64,000 nucleotides of DNA from JBCBSK01 sp965250105 (lineage in GTDB: Bacteria > Pseudomonadota > Alphaproteobacteria > Rhizobiales > Tepidamorphaceae): the NCBI GenBank assembly GCA_965250105.1, contig OZ252290.1, positions 2,356,001-2,420,000 of the forward strand, given 5' to 3'. The position numbers and the translations under genes were made by a program. Positions within the stretch are counted from its first letter, which is position 1; the number at the start of each line of letters is the position of its first letter. Shown here in pieces: positions 51,497-60,924 of the stretch. The notes below the pieces were generated by a model. That model searched no databases. It saw nothing but the letters and a program-made list of their open reading frames with translations, and was not told the origin of the DNA.

Positions 51497-53413
51497 ATGG
51501 AACAGCCGGGACTGGTCGATAAGCTGCGCACGCCGTGGCTCATGTCGCGGCCGCAGAAGAATGCGGCATTCTTCGCGCTCGACCTGCTGCTCGTGCCGGT
51601 ATCGCTATGGCTCGGCTATATCTACCGGCTCGGTTTCGAGCGGTCCCTGGGCTGGGCGGGCTGGGATATGCCGTTTCCGCGCGTCGACTGGTTCGACGCG
51701 ACCGCCATCGTCCTGATCTCGGCGGCGATCATCGCCACCGCCCAGCTCTACCGCATCCGGCTGCGTTCCTTCGATCTGTCTGCCGCGATGCGAATTGCCG
51801 CCACCGGCGCCGTTCTCATGGTGGTGGTGCCGGCCTGGGCGTTTTTCAGCGATGTCGCCATCCCCCGATCGGTCGCCATCTATTACGGGCTCAACTTTAT
51901 CGGCCTGGCCATCCTGGCGCGGCTGTCGATCCTGCAGGTCCTGAACCGCATCCAGACGCAGACGGCCAGGCGGACGCCGGTCGCGATCTATGGCGCGGGC
52001 CTCGCCGGCATCCAGCTCGCCGCCTCCTTGACGCGCTCGCCCGAGGTGACGCCGGTGATGTTCGTCGACGACAATCCCGCGCTACATGGGGTCATCGTGT
52101 CGGGCTTGACGGTCCGTCCGGTCGAAACGCTGGAAAAGTCCGGGCGCAACGGACGCATCAAGCAGGTGCTGATCGCGACCGCGTCGCTACCGCGGCAAAA
52201 GCGCGAGGCGCTGGTCGCGCGCATGGCGCCGCTTGGCGTCGACGTCAAGATCATGCCGTCCTATATCGACCTGATCTCCGGGCGCAGCAAGGTGACGGAG
52301 TTCCGCTCCGTCAACACCGACGATCTTCTAGGCCGCGATTCGGTCGATCTCAACGTGCCCGAGATCGCCAAGGCCTATGCCGGGCGCACGATCCTGGTCA
52401 CCGGCGCGGGCGGTTCCATCGGTTCGGAACTGTGCCGGCAGCTTGTCGATTGCGCCCCCCGGCACCTGATCCTGTTCGAGCGCAGCGAGTTCAACCTCTA
52501 CGAGGTCGAACGCAATCTCGGGCCGCTCTGCGAGGCGGCCGGCATCGCGCTGACGATCAAGCTCGCATCCGTGACCGACCGGCCGGCGGTCGAGGCGGTA
52601 TTGAACCAGGACAAGGTCGATGTCGTCCTGCACGCGGCCGCCTACAAGCATGTGCCGATCGTCGAGTGCAACGAGGTGGAAGGCGTCCGCAACAACGTGC
52701 TTGGCACCCATGTCGTCGCCGAGGCCGCCGCGCGGGCCGGTGTTGAGCGCTTCATCCTGGTGTCGACGGACAAGGCGGTGCGGCCGACCAATATCATGGG
52801 CGTCACCAAGCGTCTGGCGGAACTCGTGGTCGGCGATCTCCAGGCCCGCTATCCGAACACCAAATACGCCATGGTGCGGTTCGGCAATGTGCTGGGATCG
52901 TCAGGCTCGGTCGTGCCGCTGTTCCGCGCCCAGATCGAGACCGGCGGCCCCCTGACGGTCACCGACACGCGCGTGACCCGCTACTTCATGACCATTTCCG
53001 AAGCGTCGAGGTTGGTGCTGCTGGCGGGCGCCTTCTCGACCGGCAACGATCTGTTCGTGCTCAATATGGGCGAACCCATCAGGATCATCGATCTCGCGCG
53101 CCGCATGATCGAATTGTCGGGCAAGACCGTGCTCGACGACGACAATCCGGATGGCGACATCGCGATCGAGATCATCGGCCTGCGGCCGGGCGAGAAGCTT
53201 TTCGAGGAGCTCTTGATCGACGACGAAGCCCTGTCGGACACGCCGCATGCCAAGATCATGCGCGCGACATTCGCCGGCCTGTCGCAGATCGAGGTCGCGC
53301 GGATGATCAAGCAGGCGCAGGACGCCGTCGACAAGCGTGACGCGGGCATCGTGCGCGACACGGTGGCGCGCTATGTCAACGGCTATCAGGAAAAGGGCCT
53401 GTCAAACGTCTGA
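51497..53413 (+). CDS. Polysaccharide biosynthesis nucleotide-sugar dehydratase (CapD/FlaA1-type)
   Basis: A 638-residue inner-membrane enzyme. Four hydrophobic segments fill the first 150 residues, a CoA-binding-like Rossmann fold starts at I-Y-G-A-G-L-A-G (about 163), and the catalytic fold at V-T-G-A-G-G-S-I-G-S-E (about 300). The catalytic site reads S-T-D-K-A and N-I-M-G-V-T-K, with Met in place of the usual Tyr of Y-x-x-x-K, as in long FlaA1/WbpM-type enzymes. These make 4-keto-6-deoxy sugars for surface glycans. ATG 51497 is used; a GTG at 51446 is in frame. Confidence 0.9.
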   Translation: MEQPGLVDKLRTPWLMSRPQKNAAFFALDLLLVPVSLWLGYIYRLGFERSLGWAGWDMPFPRVDWFDATAIVLISAAIIATAQLYRIRLRSFDLSAAMRIAATGAVLMVVVPAWAFFSDVAIPRSVAIYYGLNFIGLAILARLSILQVLNRIQTQTARRTPVAIYGAGLAGIQLAASLTRSPEVTPVMFVDDNPALHGVIVSGLTVRPVETLEKSGRNGRIKQVLIATASLPRQKREALVARMAPLGVDVKIMPSYIDLISGRSKVTEFRSVNTDDLLGRDSVDLNVPEIAKAYAGRTILVTGAGGSIGSELCRQLVDCAPRHLILFERSEFNLYEVERNLGPLCEAAGIALTIKLASVTDRPAVEAVLNQDKVDVVLHAAAYKHVPIVECNEVEGVRNNVLGTHVVAEAAARAGVERFILVSTDKAVRPTNIMGVTKRLAELVVGDLQARYPNTKYAMVRFGNVLGSSGSVVPLFRAQIETGGPLTVTDTRVTRYFMTISEASRLVLLAGAFSTGNDLFVLNMGEPIRIIDLARRMIELSGKTVLDDDNPDGDIAIEIIGLRPGEKLFEELLIDDEALSDTPHAKIMRATFAGLSQIEVARMIKQAQDAVDKRDAGIVRDTVARYVNGYQEKGLSNV

Positions 53414-53510
53414 AACGATCCTGGTCGAGACTTGTGTCCGGCGTGACGGGGATATCCTGGGTTGCAACGGCCTGCGGCCCCGCGTCGCGCGATGCAAGAG
53501 GAGGTCTCCC

Positions 53511-54413
53511 ATGATCGATCCCGTCCAGATCCTGTGGTCGCCCGCGGGCGTCAATCTGTCCGGCCTCGGCGCCCGGGCGCTTGTCGACATTACCGACGGC
53601 GATACACCGAACGTTCGCCTGCCCATCCGCATGCTGTCCATCGATACGCCTGAAGTCACGGCCAAGACGCCCGAGGGCGCGGCGCGGCGCGACCGGGCCC
53701 TTCTCGATGTCGCCGAGTGGATCGCCAGCGGCGCGGCGCCGGTCAGCGACGGTTTCGCGGCCTATATCCTGCCGCGATTGACGACCGGGCGCGCCGCGAC
53801 GCTGCAATTCGAACAGGGCGAGAAAGCCAGCGCCTGGTTCAAGGCGCGCGCCGAGGCCCGCCTGTCGCGGGAGGGCGATCCCGACCGCAATCTCTTCCTG
53901 CGCGCGCCCGAACAGCCCTTCGACAATTACAACCGCCTTCTCGCCTATGTCGCGCCATCATACAGCGCGGCGGAACGGGCGCGGATGACGCGGCGCGAGC
54001 GGTCGACCTTCAATCTCGATCTGGTCGACAGCGGCTGGGCGATGCCGTTCATCCTGTTTCCCAACATTCCCGGCGAACGGGACCTGCCGATCTTTCTGCG
54101 CGCGGCCGTCGAGGCCGCCGAGGAGGGACGCGGCCAATATGCCGACCCGCTGTTCCTGCCGGCCTGGGAATACCGCATGTGCGAGGATCTCGTGGCGATC
54201 AAGGCGAAGGTCGACCGGGGCGAGGATTTGTCCTTCCCGCAGAAGCTCGGCTGGCGCGAGCGCTACGCGGCGGACATGCGCGACCGGGTTCTGCGCGGGC
54301 CGGAGAGCTATATGGAGATCCCCATCCCCTATCGGATCTGGATCTGGCCGAAGGACGTGCAGGCCGCGATCGGCGCGCTGAACCTGGTCCCGGCGCCCGA
54401 TCTGACGGCCTGA
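53511..54413 (+). CDS. SNase-like (thermonuclease-fold) protein
   Basis: A 300-residue protein whose first part follows the staphylococcal nuclease pattern: I-T-D-G-D-T-P-N-V-R-L-P-I-R-M-L-S-I-D-T, then P-E, and later N-R-L-L-A-Y-V and L-V-D-S-G-W-A. It lacks a signal peptide and has a long insertion between these blocks, and the C-terminal 80 residues (Y-R-I-W-I-W-P) are unassigned. Catalytic arginines of SNase are not clearly conserved, so nuclease action is uncertain. AAGAGGAGG lies 6 bases before the ATG. It meets leuB tail to tail with a 4-bp gap. Confidence 0.7.
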   Translation: MIDPVQILWSPAGVNLSGLGARALVDITDGDTPNVRLPIRMLSIDTPEVTAKTPEGAARRDRALLDVAEWIASGAAPVSDGFAAYILPRLTTGRAATLQFEQGEKASAWFKARAEARLSREGDPDRNLFLRAPEQPFDNYNRLLAYVAPSYSAAERARMTRRERSTFNLDLVDSGWAMPFILFPNIPGERDLPIFLRAAVEAAEEGRGQYADPLFLPAWEYRMCEDLVAIKAKVDRGEDLSFPQKLGWRERYAADMRDRVLRGPESYMEIPIPYRIWIWPKDVQAAIGALNLVPAPDLTA

Positions 54414-54417
54414 CAGG

Positions 54418-55560
54418 TCAGGCCGCCGCGCCGAGCCGGTCCAATTCGGCGATGATCGCCGCGCCCATCTCGCCGGTCGAGACCTTGCGGCAGCCGTCCG
54501 ACCAGATGTCGCCGGTGCGGATGCCGGCATCGAGCACATGGGCGATCGCGCTGTCTAGCCTGTCGGCGAGGTCGGCCCGGTCGAAGGAATAGCGGAGCGC
54601 CATGGCGAAGGACGCGATCATGGCGATCGGATTGGCGATGCCCTGACCGGCGATGTCGGGAGCGGAACCGTGCACCGGCTCGTAGAGCGCCTTGCGCTGG
54701 CCGGTCACCGCGTCGACCGCGCCCAGCGACGCCGAGGGCAGCATGCCGAGCGAGCCGGTCAGTTCGGCGGCGACGTCCGACAGCATGTCGCCGAACAGAT
54801 TGTCGGTGACGATGACGTCGAAGCTCTTCGGCGCGCGCACGAGCCGCATGCCGCCGGCATCGGCCAGGACATGTTCGAGCTCGATATCGGCATAGTCGGC
54901 CGCGTGCACCGCGCTCACGACTTCGTTCCAGAGGACGCCGGACTTCATCACATTGCGTTTTTCCATCGAGGCCACGCGCTTGGATCGCGTGCGCGCCAGG
55001 TCGAAGGCGGCGCGCGCGATGCGCTCGATCTCGAAGGTATCGTAGACCTGGGTGTCGACGGCGCGCTTCTGGCCGTTGCCGAGATCGGTGATTTCCTTGG
55101 GTTCGCCGAAATAGACCCCGCCGGTCAGTTCGCGGACGATCAGGATGTCGAGGCCCTCGACCACGTCGCGCTTCAGCGAAGAGGCGTCGGCGAGCGCGGG
55201 ATAGCAGATCGCCGGGCGCAGATTGGCGAAAAGCTGCATGTCCTTTCTGAGCCGCAGCAGGCCGGCCTCGGGCCGGACGTCATAGCCGACGCCGTCCCAT
55301 TTCGGCCCGCCCACGGCCCCGAGCAGAACCGCATCGGCGTCCTGGGCGCGCTGCATGGTCTCGTCCGTCAGGGCCACGCCGTGGGCATCGTAGGAACAGC
55401 CGCCGACGAGCCCGGTCTCGGTTTCGAACCGCGCGAGGCCGGCCTTGTCGAGCCAGGCGATGACGTTTTCGACCTCGGCCATGACCTCGGGTCCGATGCC
55501 GTCGCCGGGCAGCAGCAGGATCTTGTGGCTGGTCTTGGCTCCTGTCGCGGCGGTCGTCAT
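54418..55560 (-). CDS. leuB: 3-isopropylmalate dehydrogenase
   Basis: Oxidises and decarboxylates 3-isopropylmalate with NAD in leucine synthesis. The 380-residue protein starts L-L-P-G-D-G-I-G-P-E-V, has R-E-L-T-G-G-V-Y-F-G near 140 and the substrate and metal site N-L-F-G-D-M-L-S-D near 250. E-P-V-H-G-S-A-P-D-I-A-G is the NAD site. leuD lies 1.8 kb away on the other strand; leuC is not in the window. GAGGA lies 8 bases before the ATG. Confidence 0.96.
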   Translation of the reverse strand: MTTAATGAKTSHKILLLPGDGIGPEVMAEVENVIAWLDKAGLARFETETGLVGGCSYDAHGVALTDETMQRAQDADAVLLGAVGGPKWDGVGYDVRPEAGLLRLRKDMQLFANLRPAICYPALADASSLKRDVVEGLDILIVRELTGGVYFGEPKEITDLGNGQKRAVDTQVYDTFEIERIARAAFDLARTRSKRVASMEKRNVMKSGVLWNEVVSAVHAADYADIELEHVLADAGGMRLVRAPKSFDVIVTDNLFGDMLSDVAAELTGSLGMLPSASLGAVDAVTGQRKALYEPVHGSAPDIAGQGIANPIAMIASFAMALRYSFDRADLADRLDSAIAHVLDAGIRTGDIWSDGCRKVSTGEMGAAIIAELDRLGAAA

Positions 55561-55645
55561 GGGCGTGTCCTCGCTGGCGGTGATGATTGTCGATGGTGGT
55601 TTTCGGAGGCAGTGCTAGCCGGGCCGGCGCCTGGCCGCAAGTCGC

Positions 55646-56335
55646 TCAGAACCGGCCGGCCGCGCCGTGATAGAAGAAGATGCCGAGGCCGCTGGTGAAC
55701 AGGATCTGTCCGCCGACACTGTGCAGGAGGGCCGCGAACAGGAAGGAGCCGCGCAGGCTATAGGCGAGGGCGAAGACGATGCCGGCCAGGAAGGTCAGGC
55801 AAACGGCCAGCCAGTTGCCGAAGAACAGATGCGCCAGGCTGAAGGCCGCCGCATTGGCGACGACCGCGACCGGCAGCGGGCCGAAGAGCCTGCCATAGCG
55901 CTCGAAGAACAGGACGCGATAGACGATTTCCTGCGGGATCGCCGACAGGAACGGATAGAACAGCAGGATCGTCAGCCACAAGTCGGTGGCATGGCGCGGC
56001 AGCGCGAAAAGCCGCCACGGCACGAACCAGAAGACAAGCGCCAGACACAGCGCGGCGGTGGCGATGACGAAGCCGATGGCGAGCCGCCAGTCACCAACGA
56101 TCGGGCGGCGCAGCAGGCTGCGCCAGCGAAAGCCCGGCGTCAGTGCCAGAAGGACGAGACCGACAACCGTGATCGCGGCCAGCGCCGTCCACATCGCGCC
56201 CGCTGGCAGCGCGAAGGCCATGACCAGCGGCGCGGCGGCGAACAATAAGGCGCATTCCGTGGCGAGACGGAGCGTGCGGGCCGGGCTCGCGGCCGGTTGT
56301 CGGTTAGGATCTGTGCTGGCGTGATCGGTTGGCAT
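55646..56335 (-). CDS. CPBP family intramembrane metalloprotease-like protein
   Basis: A membrane protein of 229 residues with about seven hydrophobic segments. Q-E-I-V-Y-R-V-L-F-F-E is motif 1 of CPBP proteins (normally E-E-x-x-x-R, here Q-E-x-x-x-R), F-S-L-A-H fits motif 2, and H-S-V-G-G fits motif 3. Members cleave membrane-anchored peptides or have non-protease roles. The start is uncertain: ATGs at 56335 and 56344 are both possible and neither has a clear ribosome site. Confidence 0.8.
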   Translation of the reverse strand: MPTDHASTDPNRQPAASPARTLRLATECALLFAAAPLVMAFALPAGAMWTALAAITVVGLVLLALTPGFRWRSLLRRPIVGDWRLAIGFVIATAALCLALVFWFVPWRLFALPRHATDLWLTILLFYPFLSAIPQEIVYRVLFFERYGRLFGPLPVAVVANAAAFSLAHLFFGNWLAVCLTFLAGIVFALAYSLRGSFLFAALLHSVGGQILFTSGLGIFFYHGAAGRF

Positions 56336-56468
56336 GGGTGGCATCCGAGGGGGATGGCGGCGGCTTGCGCGCGCAGAGATAGGCCAAGCGCGCCGTGGCG
56401 TCAGGTCACGATATCGCGTCCGGGCGATGTCGATTGCCGGCAAGCCCGGGGAACGATAGTCTCGCGGG

Positions 56469-56807
56469 ATGACCGAGGAACCGTCGCCATCGCCGAAATC
56501 CGCTTCGCGGGAACCCGTTCCGCCGCAAGGCAGCGCGCCGCCGCAGAGCGTGGCTCAGGCCGCCTTGCCCGAGGCGCCGGCCGATGTGGCGCGGCGCGAA
56601 CAGGCCGAGCGTGACATCCAGCGCGCGACCGATCAGTCGGGCCTTCTGAGCACCGGCTTCCTCAACCGCGCCTCGGACCATTTCGCGGCCCGCGATGTCG
56701 ATCAGAACGATCCGGTCGAACTGCTCGGCCGGCGCATCGGGCGGTGGCTCGGGCTGATCCTGTTCGTCGGCCTCGCCATCTATCTGTGGCGCGCCTATCT
56801 CGCCTGA
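56469..56807 (+). CDS. Single-pass membrane protein of unknown function
   Basis: A 112-residue protein with a Pro/Ser/Ala-rich N-terminus (about 1-35), a conserved-looking middle with Q-S-G-L-L-S-T-G-F-L-N-R, and one C-terminal helix (L-G-L-I-L-F-V-G-L-A-I-Y-L-W). I do not recognise a family. It lies 13 bp before the metallopeptidase gene and is probably co-transcribed with it. Confidence 0.7.
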   Translation: MTEEPSPSPKSASREPVPPQGSAPPQSVAQAALPEAPADVARREQAERDIQRATDQSGLLSTGFLNRASDHFAARDVDQNDPVELLGRRIGRWLGLILFVGLAIYLWRAYLA

Positions 56808-56820
56808 CCCTGGATCACTT

Positions 56821-57258
56821 ATGACCGGACCCGTCATGGGACGCCTTTTCGCCGAAAGTTCCTGGAAACTGCGCCGCGCGCCCTCGCTCGACGAATTCGA
56901 GCAACTGGCGGAAACCGCCTATGCCGAGCTGCCATCGGCGTTCCGGGCGCTGTGCGGCGAGATCGTGATCCGTATCGCCGATTTTCCGGACGCTGAAGCG
57001 CTGAAAGACCTCGGCATCGACAACCCATACGATCTGCTCGGCCTGTTCCAGGGCACCGGTCTCGCCCATGCGGGCACGGTCCATACCGGCGAGATGCCGA
57101 ATATGATCTGGCTCTACCGCCGGCCCCTGATCGACTACTGGGCCGAGAGCGAGGAAACCCTCGGCGACCTCGTCACCCATGTCCTGGTGCATGAGATCGG
57201 GCATCATTTCGGCCTGTCGGACGACGACATGGAAGCGATCGAACAGGCCGCCGACTGA
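56821..57258 (+). CDS. Zincin-like metallopeptidase family protein
   Basis: A 145-residue protein with H-E-I-G-H-H-F-G-L-S-D near 125, a compact H-E-x-x-H-x-x-G-x-x-D zinc site. The N-terminal half (F-E-Q-L-A-E-T-A-Y-A-E-L-P) fits the DUF1025-like group of short bacterial zincins, whose substrates are unknown. No signal peptide. leuD follows after 58 bp. Confidence 0.85.
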   Translation: MTGPVMGRLFAESSWKLRRAPSLDEFEQLAETAYAELPSAFRALCGEIVIRIADFPDAEALKDLGIDNPYDLLGLFQGTGLAHAGTVHTGEMPNMIWLYRRPLIDYWAESEETLGDLVTHVLVHEIGHHFGLSDDDMEAIEQAAD

Positions 57259-57316
57259 CGGCACGGCTTCACGCGGGCGACCGAAACGCGTAAACAGATC
57301 CCGTGAGGAGATATCC

Positions 57317-57922
57317 ATGGACAAGTTCACCGTTCTGACCGGGGTCGCCGCGCCGCTGCCCCTGATCAATGTCGACACCGACATGATCATTCCCAAGCAA
57401 TATCTGAAGACGATCAAGCGCACCGGATTGGGCAGCGCGCTGTTTTCGGAAATGCGCTATGACGAGGCCGGCGCGGAAAACCCCGATTTCGTGCTCAACC
57501 AGCCGGCCTATCGCCAGGCGTCGATCCTGGTCGCCGGCGACAATTTCGGCTGTGGTTCGAGCCGCGAGCACGCGCCCTGGGCGTTGCTTGACTTCGGCAT
57601 CAGATGCGTCATCGCCACCTCGTTCGCCGACATCTTCTACAATAACTGCTTCAAGAACGGCATTCTGCCGATCGTCCTGCCGCAGGAGGATGTCGACAAG
57701 CTGATGGAGGATGCCGAGCGCGGCGCCAACGCCACCGTCACCGTCGATCTCGAAAGCCAGGAGATCCGTGGCCCGGACGGCGGCGTCATCGGTTTCGACC
57801 TCGACCCGTTCCGGCGTCATTGCCTGTTGAACGGGCTCGACGATATCGGCCTGACCATGGAAAAGGCCGACCATATCGACACCTTCGAAACGCGCGTCGG
57901 GGCGGAACGCCCTTGGCTTTAG
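57317..57922 (+). CDS. leuD: 3-isopropylmalate dehydratase small subunit
   Basis: Small subunit of isopropylmalate isomerase (with LeuC) in leucine synthesis. The 201-residue protein has N-V-D-T-D-M-I-I-P-K-Q-Y-L near 19, and G-D-N-F-G-C-G-S-S-R-E-H-A-P-W-A near 75, the substrate loop. GTGAGGAG lies 6 bases before the ATG at 57317. leuC is not in the window; leuB is close by on the opposite strand. Confidence 0.95.
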   Translation: MDKFTVLTGVAAPLPLINVDTDMIIPKQYLKTIKRTGLGSALFSEMRYDEAGAENPDFVLNQPAYRQASILVAGDNFGCGSSREHAPWALLDFGIRCVIATSFADIFYNNCFKNGILPIVLPQEDVDKLMEDAERGANATVTVDLESQEIRGPDGGVIGFDLDPFRRHCLLNGLDDIGLTMEKADHIDTFETRVGAERPWL

Positions 57923-58001
57923 GCGCCGGACCGGTCATCTTCGAGCGGCGTGGGTTTCGAGCGCGGGGCGTGGGGGCGTTCCATCGCGTTGTGAGAGTTC
58001 C

Positions 58002-59582
58002 ATGAAACTGCAGACTGGCATCAAGCTGATCGTCTATCTGTTCGGGGGGATCGCGCTCGTCATCACCGGCGCGACCGTCGTGCTGGACCTGATCGCGGCC
58101 GCCGCGACCGGCAATCCGGCCGCCATGATCGCGGCCGCGCTGACCGCCGGATCCTTCGTGTCGATCTTGTTCGGCTGTCTTCTGCTTCTGACATTCGCCA
58201 AGATCGCCGATCTGCTGGAAGAGATCGCCGCCACGGGTCGCCTGTCGCTCGACGCCGCGCGGGCGTCTCCGGAACCCAAGGGGGCGGGCCAGGCCCGGGC
58301 GGAGGACGCGGTTCCGATGCCGGAGTTGGCCGCGCCCGCTCTCGTGACACCGGACCCTGTCACGCCGCCGCCCGCCGCGCCGCGTACGACCGAGCCGTCG
58401 ATCGGCGCGCGGCCGGCGCCGCGACGTCCCATTGCGCCGGTCGACACTGCTTCTTCTGGGGCGCCCACGGTCGGGACGGCTCAAGCCGAGACTGGCTCAG
58501 TCGAGGCTGCTTCGGCCGACACGGCCGTCGAGACGGTTCGGACCCAGCGTGGATCGATAGAGCCGACGCTGCGTCCGCCGGAACGCAGCGCGCCGGTATC
58601 GGCGGACCCGTTCGCGCGCCGGCCGTCGCTCGCCACGGCGCCGCGTCTGGACATGCCGCGCGCGGAGGCGCCGCGCCAGGACGCGATCCGCCCGTCATCG
58701 CCGTCCTTGTCCTCCTTGTCCCCATCGCCGCTGTCCCCATCACCCGCCGCGCCGCGCATCGATCCGCCGGATATCGGCCTGGCGACGACCGGCGCGGCGA
58801 CGCGGGCTCCTGCGGAGGCCGGACGCGGCGAGCCGGCGCTCACCCTGTCGCCGACCGCGCGCTCGGCCCTGGAAAAGGACACCGCCGCGCCCGATGTCGC
58901 GACACCGCCGCCAGGGTTCTCGGTGGAGGATCTCGGCAATGCGCTGGAACAATCGCTCAAGGATGTGGTCGATGGCGGCCCGGCCCCGGAAAGGCGCGAT
59001 GAAAAGCCTGATGAAAAGCTCGACCAGAGCCTCGACGAGCAACCGGCCCTGAAACCGGCCGCCCCGCTGTCCGAACGCCGGTCGCCGGTCCTGCCCGCGC
59101 CGGACATGCCGGCCGAGCCTCAATCCGAGCCCCGGATGCCCGAGCTCAGGCCATCCGTTGATCACCCGCCCGCCGACCAGCCGTCGGCCGATAAGCCGAC
59201 GGCTGAGCCCGTCGTCAGGACCCCGGTCGCCGCGACGCCCGATTGGGCACCATCGAAAGCCGCGCCGAACTGGGATACCGCGCCAGCACTCGACACGGCG
59301 CGCCCGGATCGCGCCGAGCCGAGCCCGCAGAACCCGTTCGCGCGCCCCGCCGAGGCGGCGCCCGCCGCAACAGCGCCGTCTGCCGAACCGATCGCCGAAA
59401 CGGCGCCCGAGCCAACCTTGGCATCCGCCAAGACCGTCGACCGGGAAGGCGCCTTCGCCGGCCGACCCTACCGCACCTTCACCGACGGCACCGCCGAGAT
59501 CGAGGTCGATGGACAGACCGAGACGTTTTCGTCCATCGAAGCGTTCCGGCAGCGCATTCGCGAATTGTCGCGCCGTCCGTGA
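58002..59582 (+). CDS. Proline/alanine-rich membrane-anchored protein of unknown function
   Basis: A 526-residue protein in three parts. Two helices at the N-terminus (about 8-30 and 44-66) anchor it. Residues 90 to about 470 are a long, probably disordered stretch rich in Pro, Ala, Glu, Ser and Asp with no repeat that I could define. A small C-terminal domain has G-R-P-Y-R-T-F-T-D-G-T-A-E-I-E-V-D, which looks folded and conserved. No family is recognised. It follows leuD by 79 bp on the same strand. Confidence 0.75.
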   Translation: MKLQTGIKLIVYLFGGIALVITGATVVLDLIAAAATGNPAAMIAAALTAGSFVSILFGCLLLLTFAKIADLLEEIAATGRLSLDAARASPEPKGAGQARAEDAVPMPELAAPALVTPDPVTPPPAAPRTTEPSIGARPAPRRPIAPVDTASSGAPTVGTAQAETGSVEAASADTAVETVRTQRGSIEPTLRPPERSAPVSADPFARRPSLATAPRLDMPRAEAPRQDAIRPSSPSLSSLSPSPLSPSPAAPRIDPPDIGLATTGAATRAPAEAGRGEPALTLSPTARSALEKDTAAPDVATPPPGFSVEDLGNALEQSLKDVVDGGPAPERRDEKPDEKLDQSLDEQPALKPAAPLSERRSPVLPAPDMPAEPQSEPRMPELRPSVDHPPADQPSADKPTAEPVVRTPVAATPDWAPSKAAPNWDTAPALDTARPDRAEPSPQNPFARPAEAAPAATAPSAEPIAETAPEPTLASAKTVDREGAFAGRPYRTFTDGTAEIEVDGQTETFSSIEAFRQRIRELSRRP

Positions 59583-59651
59583 CGCACGACCATTCCTGAC
59601 GCATAGTCGATCAAGCTCGGCCGCACAGGTGGCCGGTCCAGGGAGAGCAGC

Positions 59652-59915
59652 ATGTGGACGTCGGTTTGGGATGTGGTTCTCGTCGGTAAGACGCCGCTCG
59701 GCTCGGCCCTGCGCGGGGCCGTCATCGGCGCCTTCCTGGTCTTCATCTCGGAGATCTTCACCAACGGGTTCACCGCGCTGATCATCGGCGTGGTGATGTC
59801 GGCCATTCTGGTGCCGCTCGTCTATCTGGTGTCGCACCGCGATGACGGCCGCGCCGTCTGGCACGACCCGACCGCCAAGGACGACTGGACATCGGACGAC
59901 CGGCGCATCCACTAG
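59652..59915 (+). CDS. Small membrane protein of unknown function
   Basis: An 87-residue protein with two hydrophobic segments (L-R-G-A-V-I-G-A-F-L-V-F-I and I-I-G-V-V-M-S-A-I-L-V-P-L) and a charged tail ending D-D-R-R-I-H. CAGGGAGAG lies before the ATG. No family is recognised. Confidence 0.7.
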   Translation: MWTSVWDVVLVGKTPLGSALRGAVIGAFLVFISEIFTNGFTALIIGVVMSAILVPLVYLVSHRDDGRAVWHDPTAKDDWTSDDRRIH

Positions 59916-59985
59916 ACGCGCCGCGCCGGCCCTGTTGGTCCGGACGCGCTTACCCGTCCTGTTTCGTCTTCTTCAAAGAGATGAT

Positions 59986-60924
59986 CTAGTCCAGCGTGTG
60001 GTCCCAGCGGCTCGGCACGAAGGCGTAGCCATCGCCGGCCGTCTCGATGAAGCCGAAACTCGGGAAATCGATATGCGAGCCGCCGACTTCGAGCCGGTCG
60101 GCCGCTACCATGTCGAGCACGCGGGCGCGCTGTTCGGCCGCCGCCGGCTGGTCGACATCGAAGGGAATGGTCAGTTCGGGCCGGGCGAACTGCACCGGGC
60201 CGACATGGACGATATCGCCCCAGAGCAGCATCGTGTCGTCGCCCGACGACAGCATCAGGCCTGAATGACCCGGCGTATGGCCGGGCAGATGCATCAGCGT
60301 CACGCCGGGGGCGATATCGGCCCCGTCCTCGAGCAACATCAGCCGTGGGCCATAGGCCGTGACGGTGCTCTGGGCGATCGCCGCGAAATTCTGCGCCTGC
60401 TCGCCGGCAGCGGCGAAGTTCGTATCGTCCGTCCAGAAAACATGTTCCGCGCCATGCATCGACAGATCGGCATTGGGAAAGGCCGTCTGTCCGCCGGCGG
60501 TCAGCGAGCCGATGTGATCGGGGTGCAGATGGGTGCAGAAGACGGTGTCGACGGCCGCCGGATCGATCCCGGCGGCGGCGAGGGCGTCCGGCAGCTTGCC
60601 TGCCGACGGGCCCAGGGCGGCCGGCGCGCCGCCATCGACTAGAAGTGTCCGTTCGCCGGTTTCGATGACATAGGCATTGATCGAGGTCTTGACCGGGCCG
60701 CTCGCCATGAAGGCCTGCTCGAGGAGGGCGGCATTGCTCTCGGGATCGGAGCCGGTCAGCATGTTCGGATCGAGTTCGAGATAGCCGTCGAGCAAGGCGG
60801 TGACGACGATGTCGCCGACCCCGCGCCGATACATGCCGACGATCTGTGTCGCCGCGACGGCCTGGCCCAGCGGCATCAGGGATGCGGCGGCGGAAAGAGC
60901 GAGAAAGCTGCGACGTGTCTGCAT
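59986..60924 (-). CDS. Metallo-beta-lactamase-fold hydrolase with Tat signal
   Basis: A 312-residue exported hydrolase. The N-terminus M-Q-T-R-R-S-F-L-A-L-S-A-A is a Tat signal with a V-A-A-T end near 26. The di-metal site starts T-H-L-H-P-D-H-I-G (about residues 132-140), with H-L-P-G-H-T-P-G-H-S and L-L-W-G-D-I-V-H as further ligands. The group includes quorum-quenching lactonases and organophosphate hydrolases; the substrate is not clear. A start 7 codons earlier is possible, but the Tat signal points to the ATG at 60924. Confidence 0.88.
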   Translation of the reverse strand: MQTRRSFLALSAAASLMPLGQAVAATQIVGMYRRGVGDIVVTALLDGYLELDPNMLTGSDPESNAALLEQAFMASGPVKTSINAYVIETGERTLLVDGGAPAALGPSAGKLPDALAAAGIDPAAVDTVFCTHLHPDHIGSLTAGGQTAFPNADLSMHGAEHVFWTDDTNFAAAGEQAQNFAAIAQSTVTAYGPRLMLLEDGADIAPGVTLMHLPGHTPGHSGLMLSSGDDTMLLWGDIVHVGPVQFARPELTIPFDVDQPAAAEQRARVLDMVAADRLEVGGSHIDFPSFGFIETAGDGYAFVPSRWDHTLD

